In this document: positions 20,601 through 31,329 of the stretch, piece by piece
Numbering within the stretch: the first letter of the stretch is position 1
Layout: each line of letters begins with the position of its first letter
Origin: Symsagittifera roscoffensis
Lineage: Eukaryota; Xenacoelomorpha; Acoela; Convolutidae
Length of the DNA: 64,000 nucleotides
Assembly (NCBI RefSeq): GCF_963678635.1
Contig: NC_087070.1
Location: 53,794,617-53,858,616, forward strand
Direction of reading: 5' to 3'
Made by a program: the position numbers and the translations under genes
Notes under the pieces: generated by a model
What the model saw: the letters and a program-made list of their open reading frames with translations, nothing else
Told to the model about the DNA's origin: nothing
Databases searched by the model: none

Positions 20601-23600
20601 ATTCATCGCTCCATTGAATCGCATATCTAAGATTTTCGCGAATAAGAAAATTTTATTCTCACGAGAGTCAGGGTATTGCAAACGGATATACAATTTTCCC
20701 CCGTGAACAGCTTTGATCATGGCTCATCTGTAAAACTTTGCTGGAAGATTACTGCAGCAGACATTTTTGAGCGTGCTCTATTTTCAATTCTCGTTCTATT
20801 TACACAAGTGGAGTGTAGTTTGATACTTCAAGGACACTTTTCTCCAACCTAAGTTGCTAATATTAGTTTTATGGTAGGAAATTTTTTTTTCACGTAGCAC
20901 TTTTGCAGCAGGCGTCATTGGCAATTTAGTGGCATGTGCTTTGCCATTCGACTAGTAATAAGTTAACACAGTTGATGTATTGTCAGGTGGCAGTAATCGA
21001 TCAGATGTAACCGAAACGTTTTTTAAACTCAATGTTTCGCAACATTTTTGAAATGCAGAATTTAGACACAATTTGGCTTTTACTTTCAAATTAGTGTGAT
21101 TGACATTAGTTTATTACGTTCCAAACATTCCATCCTAAGTTTTTGTGCATTTCAAAGCAGTTTTGCTTGTGTTTGCGAAGTTGAAACTTCGCCTCTATGT
21201 CGAAATTTGTGAATGTGTTGGTTGTTGTAAATTAACTAATCTTTTAATATTTTCCTTGGCTTTTAATTTTTCTTCGCTTAGTGTTTGTTCTGCTCCAATT
21301 TTTAATAAATTGATTCAAGTGTATGAAATTTGTGATATATCTTTTTTTGATTTTTTTTTCAAAAAGTGTTTTTTGGCTTAGTGGCTTTCGTCTGTTTTTG
21401 TCAGCTTGTGCCTTACTATGTTTGTGATGTATTGCAAGTCGTGCGAAGCTCCGCTTCACCTCTGTGGCGAAAAGCGAAGCAAAATTTTCAACACAGGTAT
21501 GCATGCGTTGAAGTTTGGGGGTATGTACGCCTAAATTTGATGTCACAAAATAATGAAATTTTGGTGGAAAAAAGCGAAATCAGGGGTAGTTAGTAGTGGC
21601 AAATTATAATTGATTTGTGTGCCCTCCGTTAAAAAGTTTGAGGAATTTCAGCTATTTTTTAGCTATTCGTTTAATCGCTTTAGACTGCATCGTTTGCTGG
21701 GCGATAATAGTTGCGATATTAGTGTGCTGTGGGTACGTGAAGCATGATAACTTAGCATGGTATTTCGAAATTTTTCGGGGCTCAAAACTTGTTTTAAAAA
21801 ATTGTTTTTCAACTCAAAAGCTCAAAAGGGGTCTACCCTGTTAATAAATTTTGTCACAATGTTAATTCAACTCGTGTTGAAATTTGGGGGCATGCACGCC
21901 TAAAATTTATATCATAAATTAATGAAAATTGGATACATTTCAGTGGAAAAAGCGAAATCAGGGGATGTTAAGATTCGTTAACTATGATTGATTACTGTTT
22001 CCTTGAAAATTTTGACTGTATCGACTTAGAGAGCATCCATATTACGTTAAAATCTTTTATTCGCAATCATTTCTTAATTTTTGTCTGTTTGCAGCAAAGT
22101 GCTGCGGAAGCTGCCGATGCCTCCGCCGGGACTAACAGACAGGGATATTCAAGACTTCATCAGTGCGAAGGAGAATGCAATTGAGAGGTTTCTGCTCAAA
22201 CTCAGACCAGCACTCGACCAGTACATCAAACGACGCAAGACTGAACAGGTACTTTTATTAGGCAATATTATATCTTGAAGCAGTTTATTTTTCAAGGCCA
22301 ATTTACCATGTAGACTGCAAATGAGTTCATTTCCCGCACCCTTGTTATCAAAAAATACTACCAAGAATTTGTCACCAATTATAGATAGAATGGGTTCAAT
22401 TGGTTCATTTTTGTTGTTTCAGGCCGGAGGAAAAGATACTTCACGTAAGTTAGAAACCCAATGCTCTCTTCGTTGAAATTTGGTATAGTAATTTACAATT
22501 TGAACTTTAAACATTTTATTCTGTTTAGTACTGTGTTAATTGTTTTAAATTATCTGCGAATTATAGTTTTGAAATTTTGGCTTTCTGACTTGTTAAAATC
22601 TTTCATTTATTTATTTAAAGCCGAAATTGGGCTAACTTTAAAACAAAAAGTGGCTAATTGGTTTCTTATTTAAGTTTCAAAATTGTGCTATAATGTTCCA
22701 GGTGAACTGCTGATCCCCCCTCTATTTCAGATTACCCCACGCCCGGTTATCCCAGGGCATACTCTAAGAGAGAAACACACATGATTGCTCATGGTAAATC
22801 TAATTGGTGTGCAAATCAGTCTGTCATTTTGATTCTTACACACTAAATTTATTGGCTTCGTATTTGTACAATATACATTCTTGCTTACTAACCAAAAAGC
22901 ATCAGTTGGTTGTGATTAAGAGTCAATCATTTTTTTTGTTTTTTTTTTCAGGAAAAGTATTAAAATTTGTTCAGGATCAAATTTACTTTTTGGTGGTTTG
23001 AATTTTGATTTCTTAAGTTCAGTTTTTTCTTTTGTGAAAAAAAAGGAAAAATCCACTATCGAGCAGCAAAAGTGTAAAGGTCATGAAAAAGGTGATCGAC
23101 TTCTAGTTTCGAAAGTGGAATTTAAATTTCAGATTTCCCAGAGAAATAAAAACTTTACTTATTCATTCAGTTTTCTTAAATTGGGTTAATTTTATCAAAA
23201 TTTGCTAGTCATACAAAGAGTTTTAAGGGCATCTAATTTCATCTTTGAAATTCAAACTAAGATTTTTTTTCCAAAAACCAATCAGTATTACTTTTCTGTT
23301 TACTTGCGTTCATTGACTCTTTCCCAATTGTCAGTTGGGCGAGGTCTCAGTATGTATATCAAATTAATAATTGCCTTGTATCAGGCAAAAAGATTGATTT
23401 GAGCTGCAAGTTGCACGTGATGTTGTGTTTGTTTAAGCAAAAAGTGTTGTCTATAAACTGCTTCAACTGACTGATAATTGCTGCAATGAAAGGCAATATG
23501 AAGAACTTTGACAAAACGGGCAATTTTGCCGAGCAAAGTTTTTTAGGTGTTCGCATTCGTACTGTGTTTCATTACTCATGATTTTTATACCGATTTTCAA

Positions 23601-26600
23601 AAAAGTCATGGAATATTAAAATAGTGCTCGGGGTCTTTTTTTTCTCTATGCAAATTCCGACTTTTTAACTAGCCATTTTCAATATTTGTTTCTACCATCA
23701 AAAAGGTATTAACGCCCTGAGCTCATTTTCAAAAAAAAATTTTCTAGTGATTGTTTCGTAAAGTTACGGGGATTTGAAAATTACTATTTGTCCGATCTGG
23801 GATATTTTAGATGTATTATGTACTATTAAAACGTAAGCAGCGATTTAATGAATCATTCCTAATTGAATTGAGACAAGCATGTAGGTATTCACCAGACGCA
23901 AAATCTATTACTTTATATTTACATAGCGTGTGAGGTTAATATAATTTTTTATATTGAGTTCAATCCTCAATATTATGTTTATTCGTTTTTTTTAACTAAC
24001 GTTTCATTTTATTTTAAATTTGAAGTTCTTCTCGACATTTAGAGCATTAGAGCTTTGCCGTGATACGAGCAATGTTGTTAATAATCGTGGAGGACAGAAA
24101 GGAAATACGCACTAAACTCATTCTAAATTGTTTTGCCTGCGACGCTTGCACTGATCCTTGTCTCTGGTTTTTAAAAGATGTTGAGTTAGTTCTTAATCCG
24201 ACTCGAAGTTGTTTGTTGCAGGAGGAGGATCCAATTCAATTGGAGGAAAATCGAAAGCACAGCCCGGGTAAGAAACAAATTTTACTTGAGGCCTTAACCA
24301 TTTATTATTAATACCAAATTGTTGGCGATGCCATTTTCAGTCGAATCTGAACTAAATTAATTAATCGCGTTTGCTCGTTTTTCGGTCATTTCAGCATGCA
24401 AAATGTTCCAACAGATCTAGTTGGTGTTTAAGTTACAGTTTTTTGACTGATTAAGTGTCAATGATCGAAAAAGTACATTTATATAAGTCGTGTTGGTTTT
24501 AAGTTTTTTGAGGAAAAATCAGTTGTTCATTTCCTTTCTTAAAAGAAAGGCAAACTCCACTATAGTTCAGCTAAAGTGTAGGCAAACTCCTCTATAGTTC
24601 AGCTAAAGTGTAAAGGTTGCGAAAACGTGAATGACTTTGAGTTTTAGAAGACTTCCCAGCGGAATAAAAATACTATATATTGGTCCATTTTCTGATATTG
24701 GGTTATTTTAATCCACAAAATGTCCATCTTGAAAGATTAATGAGTTTCAAAGAGCTTTAAAAGTTATGTTTTTTCTTTGCAACTCAAAATTTTACAATTT
24801 TTCAAAAAAAAGTTATTTATTAAGAGTACTGAACGTGTTGAATACTTTTATCAAGGTGATTTTTTTTGTGTTTTGTTCACGCTCAATTTTGATTTTTCGC
24901 GGTTGACCTTTGATTTCTTTTTAAGTTCGCCCCATTTACTTTGTTTAAAGGCAGGCAATTTTCACTATCGAACAGCAAAATGTAAAGATCACGAAAAACG
25001 TGATCGACTTCTAATTTCGAAAATGGATTTAATTATCAGATTACCCAGCGAAATAAAAGATTTACATTTTGATCCAATTTCTCAAAGTGGGTTAGTTTTA
25101 TTAAAAAAAAGGGTAAAAAATAAATAATTCTGTGAAACTTAGTGGCATATATTTGTTCTTTCAAGTTCTCAAGTTGAGGTTTTTCAAAAAACAAGTCCGT
25201 TTTTTCAAAAAAATAACAACTCCGTTTTTTCCTGTTTCCTTGTGTTCATCACTGTCAACCGGTCATATTTTTTTCTGTCCTAATGAGTTATTTGGCACTT
25301 TTGCAACTATCTGTTCCTGTTGTATGTTTAGTTGCTCACCAATGTTACAACAATTTGGCATTATCGAAACTTTATCCATACTTAGAGAAGGCAAAATTCA
25401 CAAATTGTGTCTATGAGGGAGCTGTGTGCATGCAAAACGTGGCATTTTTGTGCCTAAATCGTCAAAACCGAGTTACATAAAACCAAAACGGCAGTTACCT
25501 AAAAACTCTAAAAAACGACGCAGTTTTTTTGGGGGAACTTGTGGCTGTTTTAATGTCTCGGGATAGCTTGGAATGGCTGACCCTGCAAACTATTTGTTAG
25601 TTTTTTTCAGTAGTTTACCAATGCTGATTTTTTCACATGATTTTGCTTCATTGCGTAGACATTAAGTTTTTGATTAGAATCATGGATAGTTTTTTTCAGT
25701 ACTCTTTAAATATGCGTTTATTTGTTAACATTTGTCTGTGTCTGTAGGAATTATGACGCCTTGCCTGCTTGGGCTAAGATGGAAATGTCTGACAGGGAAC
25801 AGAAATTGGGGGCGGCTGAGGAGACCATTCAGGTAAGCTCGCCCTTTACCTCTTTTCACCCTAATTTGAACATTTACTTTGGCTTATTTCGTGTTATCGT
25901 GTCGCCTTCAGTTAAAAGATTTTTTGTTTAGTTTTAGCTAATTGTATTGCTTTATTCTGCTAAGCAGGTGGCCTTTTTATGTTTTACTTTACGAATTGAT
26001 GTACACTTATTTAGCTCTTGTGGTTTTTCTTTCGTTTTTTTTGGAAAGTCTTCAAAATTGTTAACCCTGAACTTAATTTTTTTTCATTTGACTGTTAATT
26101 TTTTTCAAATTCTCTTCATATTCACTTGCTAAGAGGATTAAAAATACGCTCTTAACTAGGCAATTTGTCTTATAAATGCTTAAAATGGACTTTAATTTTA
26201 AAAATGGTTTTAAAATGAACGGTAATTTTCAGACTTACCAGCGGTTAATAAATCTTTGACCAAGTTATCTCTATTTAGGTTAGCTGAATTAAAAAAGTGT
26301 CAATCATGAAATATTTTTGGAATTCAAAGTCAAGGGGGATGTAGAATTTTCTCGTGGGGGGCGGATTTTCAAATAAAAAATTGATATTCTGAGCTCTCCC
26401 AAATAACCATAAAGACCCTATTTGAACAAACTTTTCTCCGACGCAGGCAAATTTTTGAAAAAATACAGGTCAAAAAGGCGTTACTTGTCAAAAAACTTCA
26501 AAAGTTGCGTGTTTTCGGCGCGCGCTCCCCCCTCGATGTAAGTATATATTGGCGCCCAAGGCGCCTTTAGAAAAATTTTAGGGTCAGTCAGCCAAAAATG

Positions 26601-27996
26601 AAATATCAAAATAGTACATAGGGGATCCTTTGGGTCGGCAGGGGGCCGAATCCCCCCAAAATCTGCCCCTGTTCAAAGAGTTTCAACCTGGTGTATATCT
26701 TCAAGGGTTTTCTTCCTTGTTTTTCAATCATTTCCTTGTTTTTATTTTTCATTTTTTTTTCTTAAAAAAAATAATAACAAACAAATGATTATTTTTTCAC
26801 TTTTCTGGAGTTCATCGATACTCCAACTGTATGTTAGCTATGTTCGTTTTTTCCGCTCAAAACTGATTTTTATAATTTTACCGGGATACTAATTTTCAGT
26901 AACATCAAATCAGCAATTTCATTAGTTATATCAGTATTAGTCGCTATTTGAAAGTTATCAACGTTTTTGAAATATATTTCTTTTTTCGGCTCGTTGACAT
27001 TTCTTAAAAGTTGATCGACTATTATCAATGTGCTGGGTTGAAAGATTCGTGATGATAAGTCAGTTGAAAGGTTTTGCAAATTATCAAAATTCAAAATGTT
27101 TTAATTCACCTTTTGATTCTGCATGTTTACTTCGAAGGTTTTGGTTCTTTGATAACATGCTGCTGAAAAAAATCTACCCTGCTGAAAATATCAAATCGCA
27201 ACCATTTTTTTTCCAGATTAACAACTTGTAAAAGAAAAATTTTTGAAGCTTTTGGTTAACTATGTGAGCTCCTCACTAACAGACCTGTCTTCAGTCAAAA
27301 TATCTTCAGTTCGAAATTTGTTTTTTTTTCTATGTTGGTTGTGAGTTTACCAACTCTGATTTGGTTGTACAGTTCCGTTATGTAGTTTTTTGCTTTAATT
27401 GTTATAAAGGGTTACAGCTTATTTTTCTAAGCCTAGTCTTTCGTGGTGAACAAAGTTTGTGGTGAACAAAGTTTGGGGGTGTGTCTGTCGTGGGGATTTG
27501 AAACGTTCAAAATATTTTTCGAACATGCTGGTGTCTGCTCAAGAAATGCAGGCTTACGTATCACTGCGTAACATTAGTTTAGATTCTTGATCCATATTGG
27601 CAGTTGTTGTCTTAATTGGCACGTTTTTCTCATTATGAATTTATGCAAATCTAAACTTATTTATGCAAATCTAAACTTAAGTGTTTGGAAATTAAAGTTT
27701 TTAAGTCATTTTTTCAAAATTATTTCGGCTTATTTGACTTTGTCTCATTTTCTGTCGACTAACTTGTCATGCAATTTTTGTGTTGTATCCAAAGTGGTGC
27801 AAAGTTCTGTTTCGCCTCTATGTCTCTTTCTGCATCGTAAATGATTCTTACAGCAATGTAGGAGTAACTTAAGCTGACTGAGTTTTTGGCTGCTATCTTT
27901 TAGATTCTTTCTGCCAAAGTGAAAAAACTGGAGCGACTTGTTTACCTTAAGGACTTAAGACTCAATCAACTAGAAAAGGGAGATGGCGCCAACTAA
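17470..27996 (+). CDS. SPEF1: SPEF1 (CLAMP), calponin-homology microtubule protein, 8 coding exons
   Basis: Join 17470-17632, 19158-19284, 22095-22248, 22423-22444, 22731-22793, 24222-24267, 25748-25832, 27904-27996: 753 nt, 250 aa, close to the roughly 236 aa of the vertebrate protein. SPEF1 binds and bundles microtubules, notably the central pair of motile axonemes. The N-terminal CH domain (residues about 28-145) shows LLEWIDEMPLTRVKRNLNRD, the FSD-VLVAEVI block across the exon 1/2 junction, and EKHNYQSANS and NWELLRHKVLRKL further on. A short Gly/Ser/Pro-rich linker follows, then a C-terminal helix (AEETIQILSAKVKKLERL...LKDLRLNQLEK) that should form the coiled coil. All intron borders are GT..AG and all phases agree. 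ATG 17470 is 64 nt after a TTTCAG acceptor at 17405. The exon 1 donor (GTTCAA) is weak. Confidence 0.9.
17901..18931. repeat. Second foldback element, interrupted by a MITE
   Basis: The left end CAATGAGCAGAATGGTCTAA is like that at 14174; the right end CTGCTCTTAGACCATT lies near 18915-18930. The TA-flanked MITE 17988-18723 sits inside it, so the insertion order is clear. Confidence 0.6.
17988..18723. mobile_element. 736-bp foldback MITE with TA target duplication
   Basis: Starts CAGTGCTGATTTAAATTAAC after TA (17986-17987) and ends with the inverted CCGGTTAATTTGAATCAGC-ACTG before TA (18724-18725). The arms are long inverted repeats of over 300 bp covering nearly the whole element, for example CTCACTTTGATATAATTATG versus its complement near 18230-18260. 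TA duplication and CAGTG ends are typical of Tc1/mariner-mobilised MITEs. It has no coding capacity. Confidence 0.85.
19158..19284 (+). CDS. SPEF1: SPEF1 exon 2
   Basis: Central CH domain (VLVAEVIHH, KHNYQSANS, NWELLR). The acceptor is GTTGTAG at 19157 and the donor GTGAGT at 19285. Confidence 0.9.
19390..20576. mobile_element. Second, diverged MITE copy split by a SINE-like insertion
   Basis: The left end is TA-CAGTGCTGATTCAAATTAACC; the right end GTTAATCAGCACTT-TA closes it. The arms resemble 17988-18723, but the right arm is interrupted between about 19865 and 20345 by a SINE-like unit ending in the GCGAAGCTTCGCCTCTATG hairpin. The outer arms are more diverged than in the first copy. Confidence 0.65.
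19870..20340 (+). repeat. SINE-like unit nested in a MITE
   Basis: Starts with AGCGTCAGCTTAGTG and CCTAAGTCGCAAAT, has a B-box-like GCAGATTGAATCC near 20203, the body CGTGTTCTCGCAAGTG, and ends with the GCGAAGCTTCGCCTCTATG hairpin (20313-20331). Confidence 0.6.
20800..21470 (+). repeat. Two SINE-like repeat ends in SPEF1 intron 2
   Basis: AACCTAAGTTGCTAAT near 20855 marks a 5' block. Hairpin tails GCGAAGTTGAAACTTCGCC (21174-21192) and GCGAAGCTCCGCTTCACC (21443-21460) mark two 3' ends. Confidence 0.5.
22095..22248 (+). CDS. SPEF1: SPEF1 exon 3
   Basis: Last helices of the CH domain (HKVLRKLPMPPPG, LLKLRPALDQYIKRRK). The acceptor is GTTTGCAG at 22094, the donor GTACTT at 22249, phase 0. Confidence 0.9.
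22423..22444 (+). CDS. SPEF1: SPEF1 exon 4, 22-nt microexon
   Basis: Encodes AGGKDTS plus one base. The acceptor TTGTTTCAG ends at 22422 and the donor GTAAGT starts at 22445. Both sites are strong, and the exon keeps frame between exons 3 and 5. Confidence 0.75.
22731..22793 (+). CDS. SPEF1: SPEF1 exon 5
   Basis: Linker segment YPTPGYPRAYSKRETHMIAH. The acceptor TCTATTTCAG ends at 22730 and the donor is GTAAAT at 22794. Confidence 0.78.
22925..23325. repeat. Dispersed intronic repeat family R1, long copy
   Basis: Block order as at 11665: TTTTTTTTTCAGGAAAAGT, AAAAGGTGATCGACTTCTAG, TTTCGAAAGTGGAATTTA, TTCCCAGAGAAATAAAAAC and TTGCGTTCATTGACTCTTTC. Confidence 0.65.
23605..24090. repeat. TIR-type repeat, diverged copy
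   Basis: Aligns by eye with 43089-43640: CGACTTTTTAACTAGCCATT, CTGAGCTCATTTTCAAAA, GTAAAGTTACGGGG and GGGCTTTGCC-type tails (here AGAGCTTTGCCGTGATACGAG). Confidence 0.55.
24222..24267 (+). CDS. SPEF1: SPEF1 exon 6
   Basis: Gly/Ser linker GGSNSIGGKSKAQP. The acceptor GTTTGTTGCAG ends at 24221 and the donor is GTAAGA at 24268. It is placed by phase and splice sites rather than by conservation. Confidence 0.65.
24470..24780. repeat. Dispersed intronic repeat family R1, partial copy
   Basis: Contains a local 25-bp-scale direct repeat (TTCAGCTAAAGTGTA twice, at 24568 and 24598) and the family block TTCCCAGCGGAATAAAAA. Confidence 0.55.
24825..25260. repeat. Dispersed intronic repeat family R1, long copy
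   Basis: CACGCTCAATTTTGATTTTT, GAACAGCAAAATGTAAAG, AACGTGATCGACTTCTAATT and CCTTGTGTTCATCACT follow the family order; 24880-24930 matches positions 85-140. Confidence 0.65.
25748..25832 (+). CDS. SPEF1: SPEF1 exon 7
   Basis: NYDALPAWAKMEMSDREQKL then AAEETIQ, leading into the C-terminal helix. The acceptor TGTGTCTGTAG ends at 25747 and the donor is GTAAGC at 25833. Confidence 0.85.
26340..26660. repeat. Dispersed repeat with GTATATATTGGCGCC core
   Basis: The core GTATATATTGGCGCC plus TTTAGAAAAA and GTCAGCCAAAA is shared with 13960-14080 and, more weakly, 17140-17240. It is non-coding. Confidence 0.5.
27904..27996 (+). CDS. SPEF1: SPEF1 exon 8 with stop
   Basis: C-terminal coiled coil ILSAKVKKLERLVYLKDLRL, stop TAA at 27994-27996. 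The acceptor TATCTTTTAG ends at 27903. The heptad-like Leu/Ile spacing matches the SPEF1 C-terminus. Confidence 0.9.
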   Translation: MLSAKVKKLERLVYLKDLRLNQLEKGDGAN

Positions 27997-29800
27997 CCGA
28001 ACGGAGAGAAGTCGAAACCCAAATCATATCAGATTGCACCCAACAGGCAGAAAGCAGTTATTTTCGACCAGATGAAACTATCCAGAGCGCACTACTTAGA
28101 CTTAGAGTTAAATTGAATACGAGGCATTCGAAGAACTCAGTTTATAAAATAAGTTGCTTAAAGAAGCGGTAATATTAAGCTGATATGCAGCTTAAGCTCA
28201 CACGAGGTCATGCTTAAATAAGGGCCAGCTAAACCATTTGATGTTTCGCGCTTTAGTTTTTGTTAACATCAAGTCACAGACTTGACTAACTTGAGTGATT
28301 TTGTTATCTGATATATATTTTGAGAAAAAAAATTGAATCGGTTGCCGAAATTAATTCAATGCTTGGTTCAATTCAAACGGCCTACAGAGAAGAATCTCTT
28401 TTAATGTTTCAACTGATGAATTTTTCAGATAAAATAGCTGTTTTTCTCATAAGGTGATGCTATAATTTCAAATTCAATAATTTAGTGTGTAAGGAGTAGT
28501 TGTTCATGATCATTGTAAATAGAAAGTGTAAATCTTGTTCATAGGTTTTGGTTTACTCTATGTATAAATTTAGTTTCTACAATTGTTTGGAATTTCTAAT
28601 TTAAGGATCCATAAATTGACTTTTTAGGCTGACATGTGAACTTGACTTGACTCGTTTAGTTGTCCTGATTCAGCAACAATTTACAAAACTTAACCAGTTG
28701 TTCTGCTAGTTGCATGGGATAACGCGATAACACTACTCGGTAAAGGAAAAGAAAAAGTAAAGATTTGAGATTTTCATAAGTTCACGAACATAGTAAAGAC
28801 ACTAATATAGGTCGTGATGATTTTTTTCTCAAAAAAAAATTCTTGAAAATTGATCACGCTCAAATTTAACTTCTGGTAATTTGACTGCTTCTTAAGTTCT
28901 ATTCAAATTCTTTTGCTAAAAGGAGGAGAAATAATGCTCTCAAAGTAAGAAAGCGGAAATGGTGTCGATTCTAAAAGATTCTTTTGAAGTATAGAGAGAT
29001 TCAACGTGATATATGTGTTTCAAAACTTGAGAAAGTCAATCGGTTTTTTGGCTTCCTTGATTTGATTGATACTTTTCCAACTATATTGTGGGTATGTTTT
29101 TGATATGAGGATGAATGAAAATCCCCAAGAACACGTTATTGTTAGCTTCTTAGTTAGCGAATATCAATTATGGATTACAATAGGCTCTTTAAGTCTAGGT
29201 CAACCTCTGAAACTTTACTTAAAAACGTTGTTAAATTGATATTTAAATCGAAACAGTTTCGCCTCAATACTGCCAGCTTTCTGCTCTTCTGTAATACTAT
29301 TTCAGGTCATGAGTTTTTTGATCCATCAAGCCTTAAAGCTTACTAAACTTTCCTTCGGCGTCAATGTAATAATTTTGAGGTGAGACTGCGCGCCAAATAT
29401 AAACAATTTAAGTCGAAATTAATCGAAAATACTCAAAAATTAAAAAAGACGTTTTCTCAAAAAATCTACAGCGGCGCAAAATTTTTTGGCAAAAAAGAAT
29501 CTCACCATCGAAAAAACAGTAAACCTTTTCCTATTCATATCCTGGTTTTACTACGAAAACTTGAATTACTAATCATGATTACCGAGAAACTCTTATCCGA
29601 AGTGGAGGTACTGTTCACTCAGCTATGCTTGATTTTCAGTTTTTAAACCATAGGCGGATCTAGAGTTTTCTCGATTTTCGAAGAGTTGGCCGGCAGTTTA
29701 TTAAAGATCGAGCATTTTGTTTTTATGAATAACACATTTCAATAGCCTATTTTATCTTAAAACTCTGCGGCAGTCTATTTTTTAGTTTACAAAAAAAGGG
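27997..29800. other. SPEF1 3' flank, repeats, no gene seen
   Basis: Presumed 3' UTR followed by a partial R1 repeat (28785-29080, CACTAATATAGGTCGTGATG and GTCAATCGG blocks). An 88-codon frame at 29380 starts with GTG, has no recognisable features and is not called. Confidence 0.5.
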
Positions 29801-29804
29801 TAAC

Positions 29805-30195
29805 TTCCCAAATGGCATAAAATTCGAAACTTTTCCTAAATGGCATAAATTTCAAGTTTTCATTGTAATTTAAATGTTTTCTATCAATTTCTAACTAAAA
29901 CATTTTGTCAGGAACGAAAGCATGTGAACAAGAATTGGAATTAATTGCTTCCAAACAAATTCAAGCAACAGGTTTGTCGAAAAAAATTGACCACAAGAAG
30001 CTTATTAATAACCGCAAGCTTATGCTTCTTGCTTTTGATAAAAAGTTCTACATTTGAATTGACAATTTGACTAATTTTCTCACATTGCTTACGAAAAAAT
30101 TGTTCTCGATTTTTCCAAAGCAACTGTTGCATGAAATTTATGCCATTTGGGAAATATTTCATTTTTATGCCATTTGAGAATTATGTCATTTGAGA
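29805..30195. repeat. Foldback repeat with AAATGGCATAAA motifs
   Basis: CCCAAATGGCATAAA and CCTAAATGGCATAAATTTC at 29807-29855 are mirrored by GAAATTTATGCCATTTGGG and TTTTATGCCATTTGAG at 30135-30180, with a further ATGTCATTTGAG. This gives inverted ends about 390 bp apart. Confidence 0.55.
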
Positions 30196-31329
30196 CGTAA
30201 TCCAAAAAAAGCTAGGAAAATGTTTTTTTTTTGGCGCGCGCAATTGACTCAACTCAGCTCAATTCGTTGCCTTTGTCGATCATAAATTGGAGTTGCGAAG
30301 TAGCTTTAAAGATCCCTTTTCAAAATATTTAAATTTGCTTTCGCAAATCAAACTCCAAAATTATCAAAAAAACATAATTCTGAAATAAACTAGACTGACT
30401 TCTTGCTTGTTTTTTTTTGAATCCAGTTAATAACGCTTGTAATTAGTAAGCGTTATCAAACCAGCACAGTTTTTTTCGAATTAACAATTTAATTCAAAGA
30501 ATCACTTGTACCTCGATTCATAATTGCTCTTGCGATAAGCAAGAGTGCAAGGGTAGAGCAATCGGAAACTAGACTTTCTTCCTGTAAATAACTTTAACCA
30601 CAGAATAGTCACATTTATAGGATTGGTAAAATTCAGACATGCTCAATTTCCTGAAAATTCAATCAAAACTACCTTAAGTGCTAGTTTTCTTTGTTCAAAG
30701 TGTAAGTGTTTTACATCCCAGTCACAGGTGGGACTCAAAACTGTCGGCTCAAAGATTGTCGGCTTTTCTTCCTCTTTGTAACTTTTGTTCCGTTGCTAAG
30801 TCAAAACTCAAATGAAAGCCAGGTTAGTCTAGAACTAATTTTTATCGAAACAATTGAAAATTTAATTACGTTTGCGATTAGCAAGCTTTATCAAATTAAA
30901 ACATTACTTCTTATTGGGCTTACAATTTGTTTAACAGAATCACCTGTATCTTGGTTCTTAAGAGTTTCAAACTTCTATGCGTTCACTGCCAATTTAACCT
31001 GGAGGTAGCAAATATGCCTGAGACGGTACATGTAGGCTCCAACATGACCAGGAGATGTCAATGTGAGATCTGTTTTTTTATTTTAAAAAAATATTCTTAT
31101 TCAAACAAAAGTATCGGCAAATTATTTTTCTGCTTATATGTCAGCTTAGTTTTCACATCTTGGAATCGTTTTTTTTTTTTGCGGAGTGGATTTTTCTTTA
31201 AAATTGCTTTAAGTGTTTGATCTACTCCTACAGTTTGAATTCCTCCTTACATTGATCTCGTATCTCCTTTTTTTCCTAAAAAAATTCCTCGGCTCAAATG
31301 TTTTGGCCTATTTTTTATCGGCTTAATGA

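Noticed and set aside
29380-29646. 88-codon frame downstream of SPEF1
   Set aside because: GTG start, Lys-rich and unremarkable, no splice or family support.
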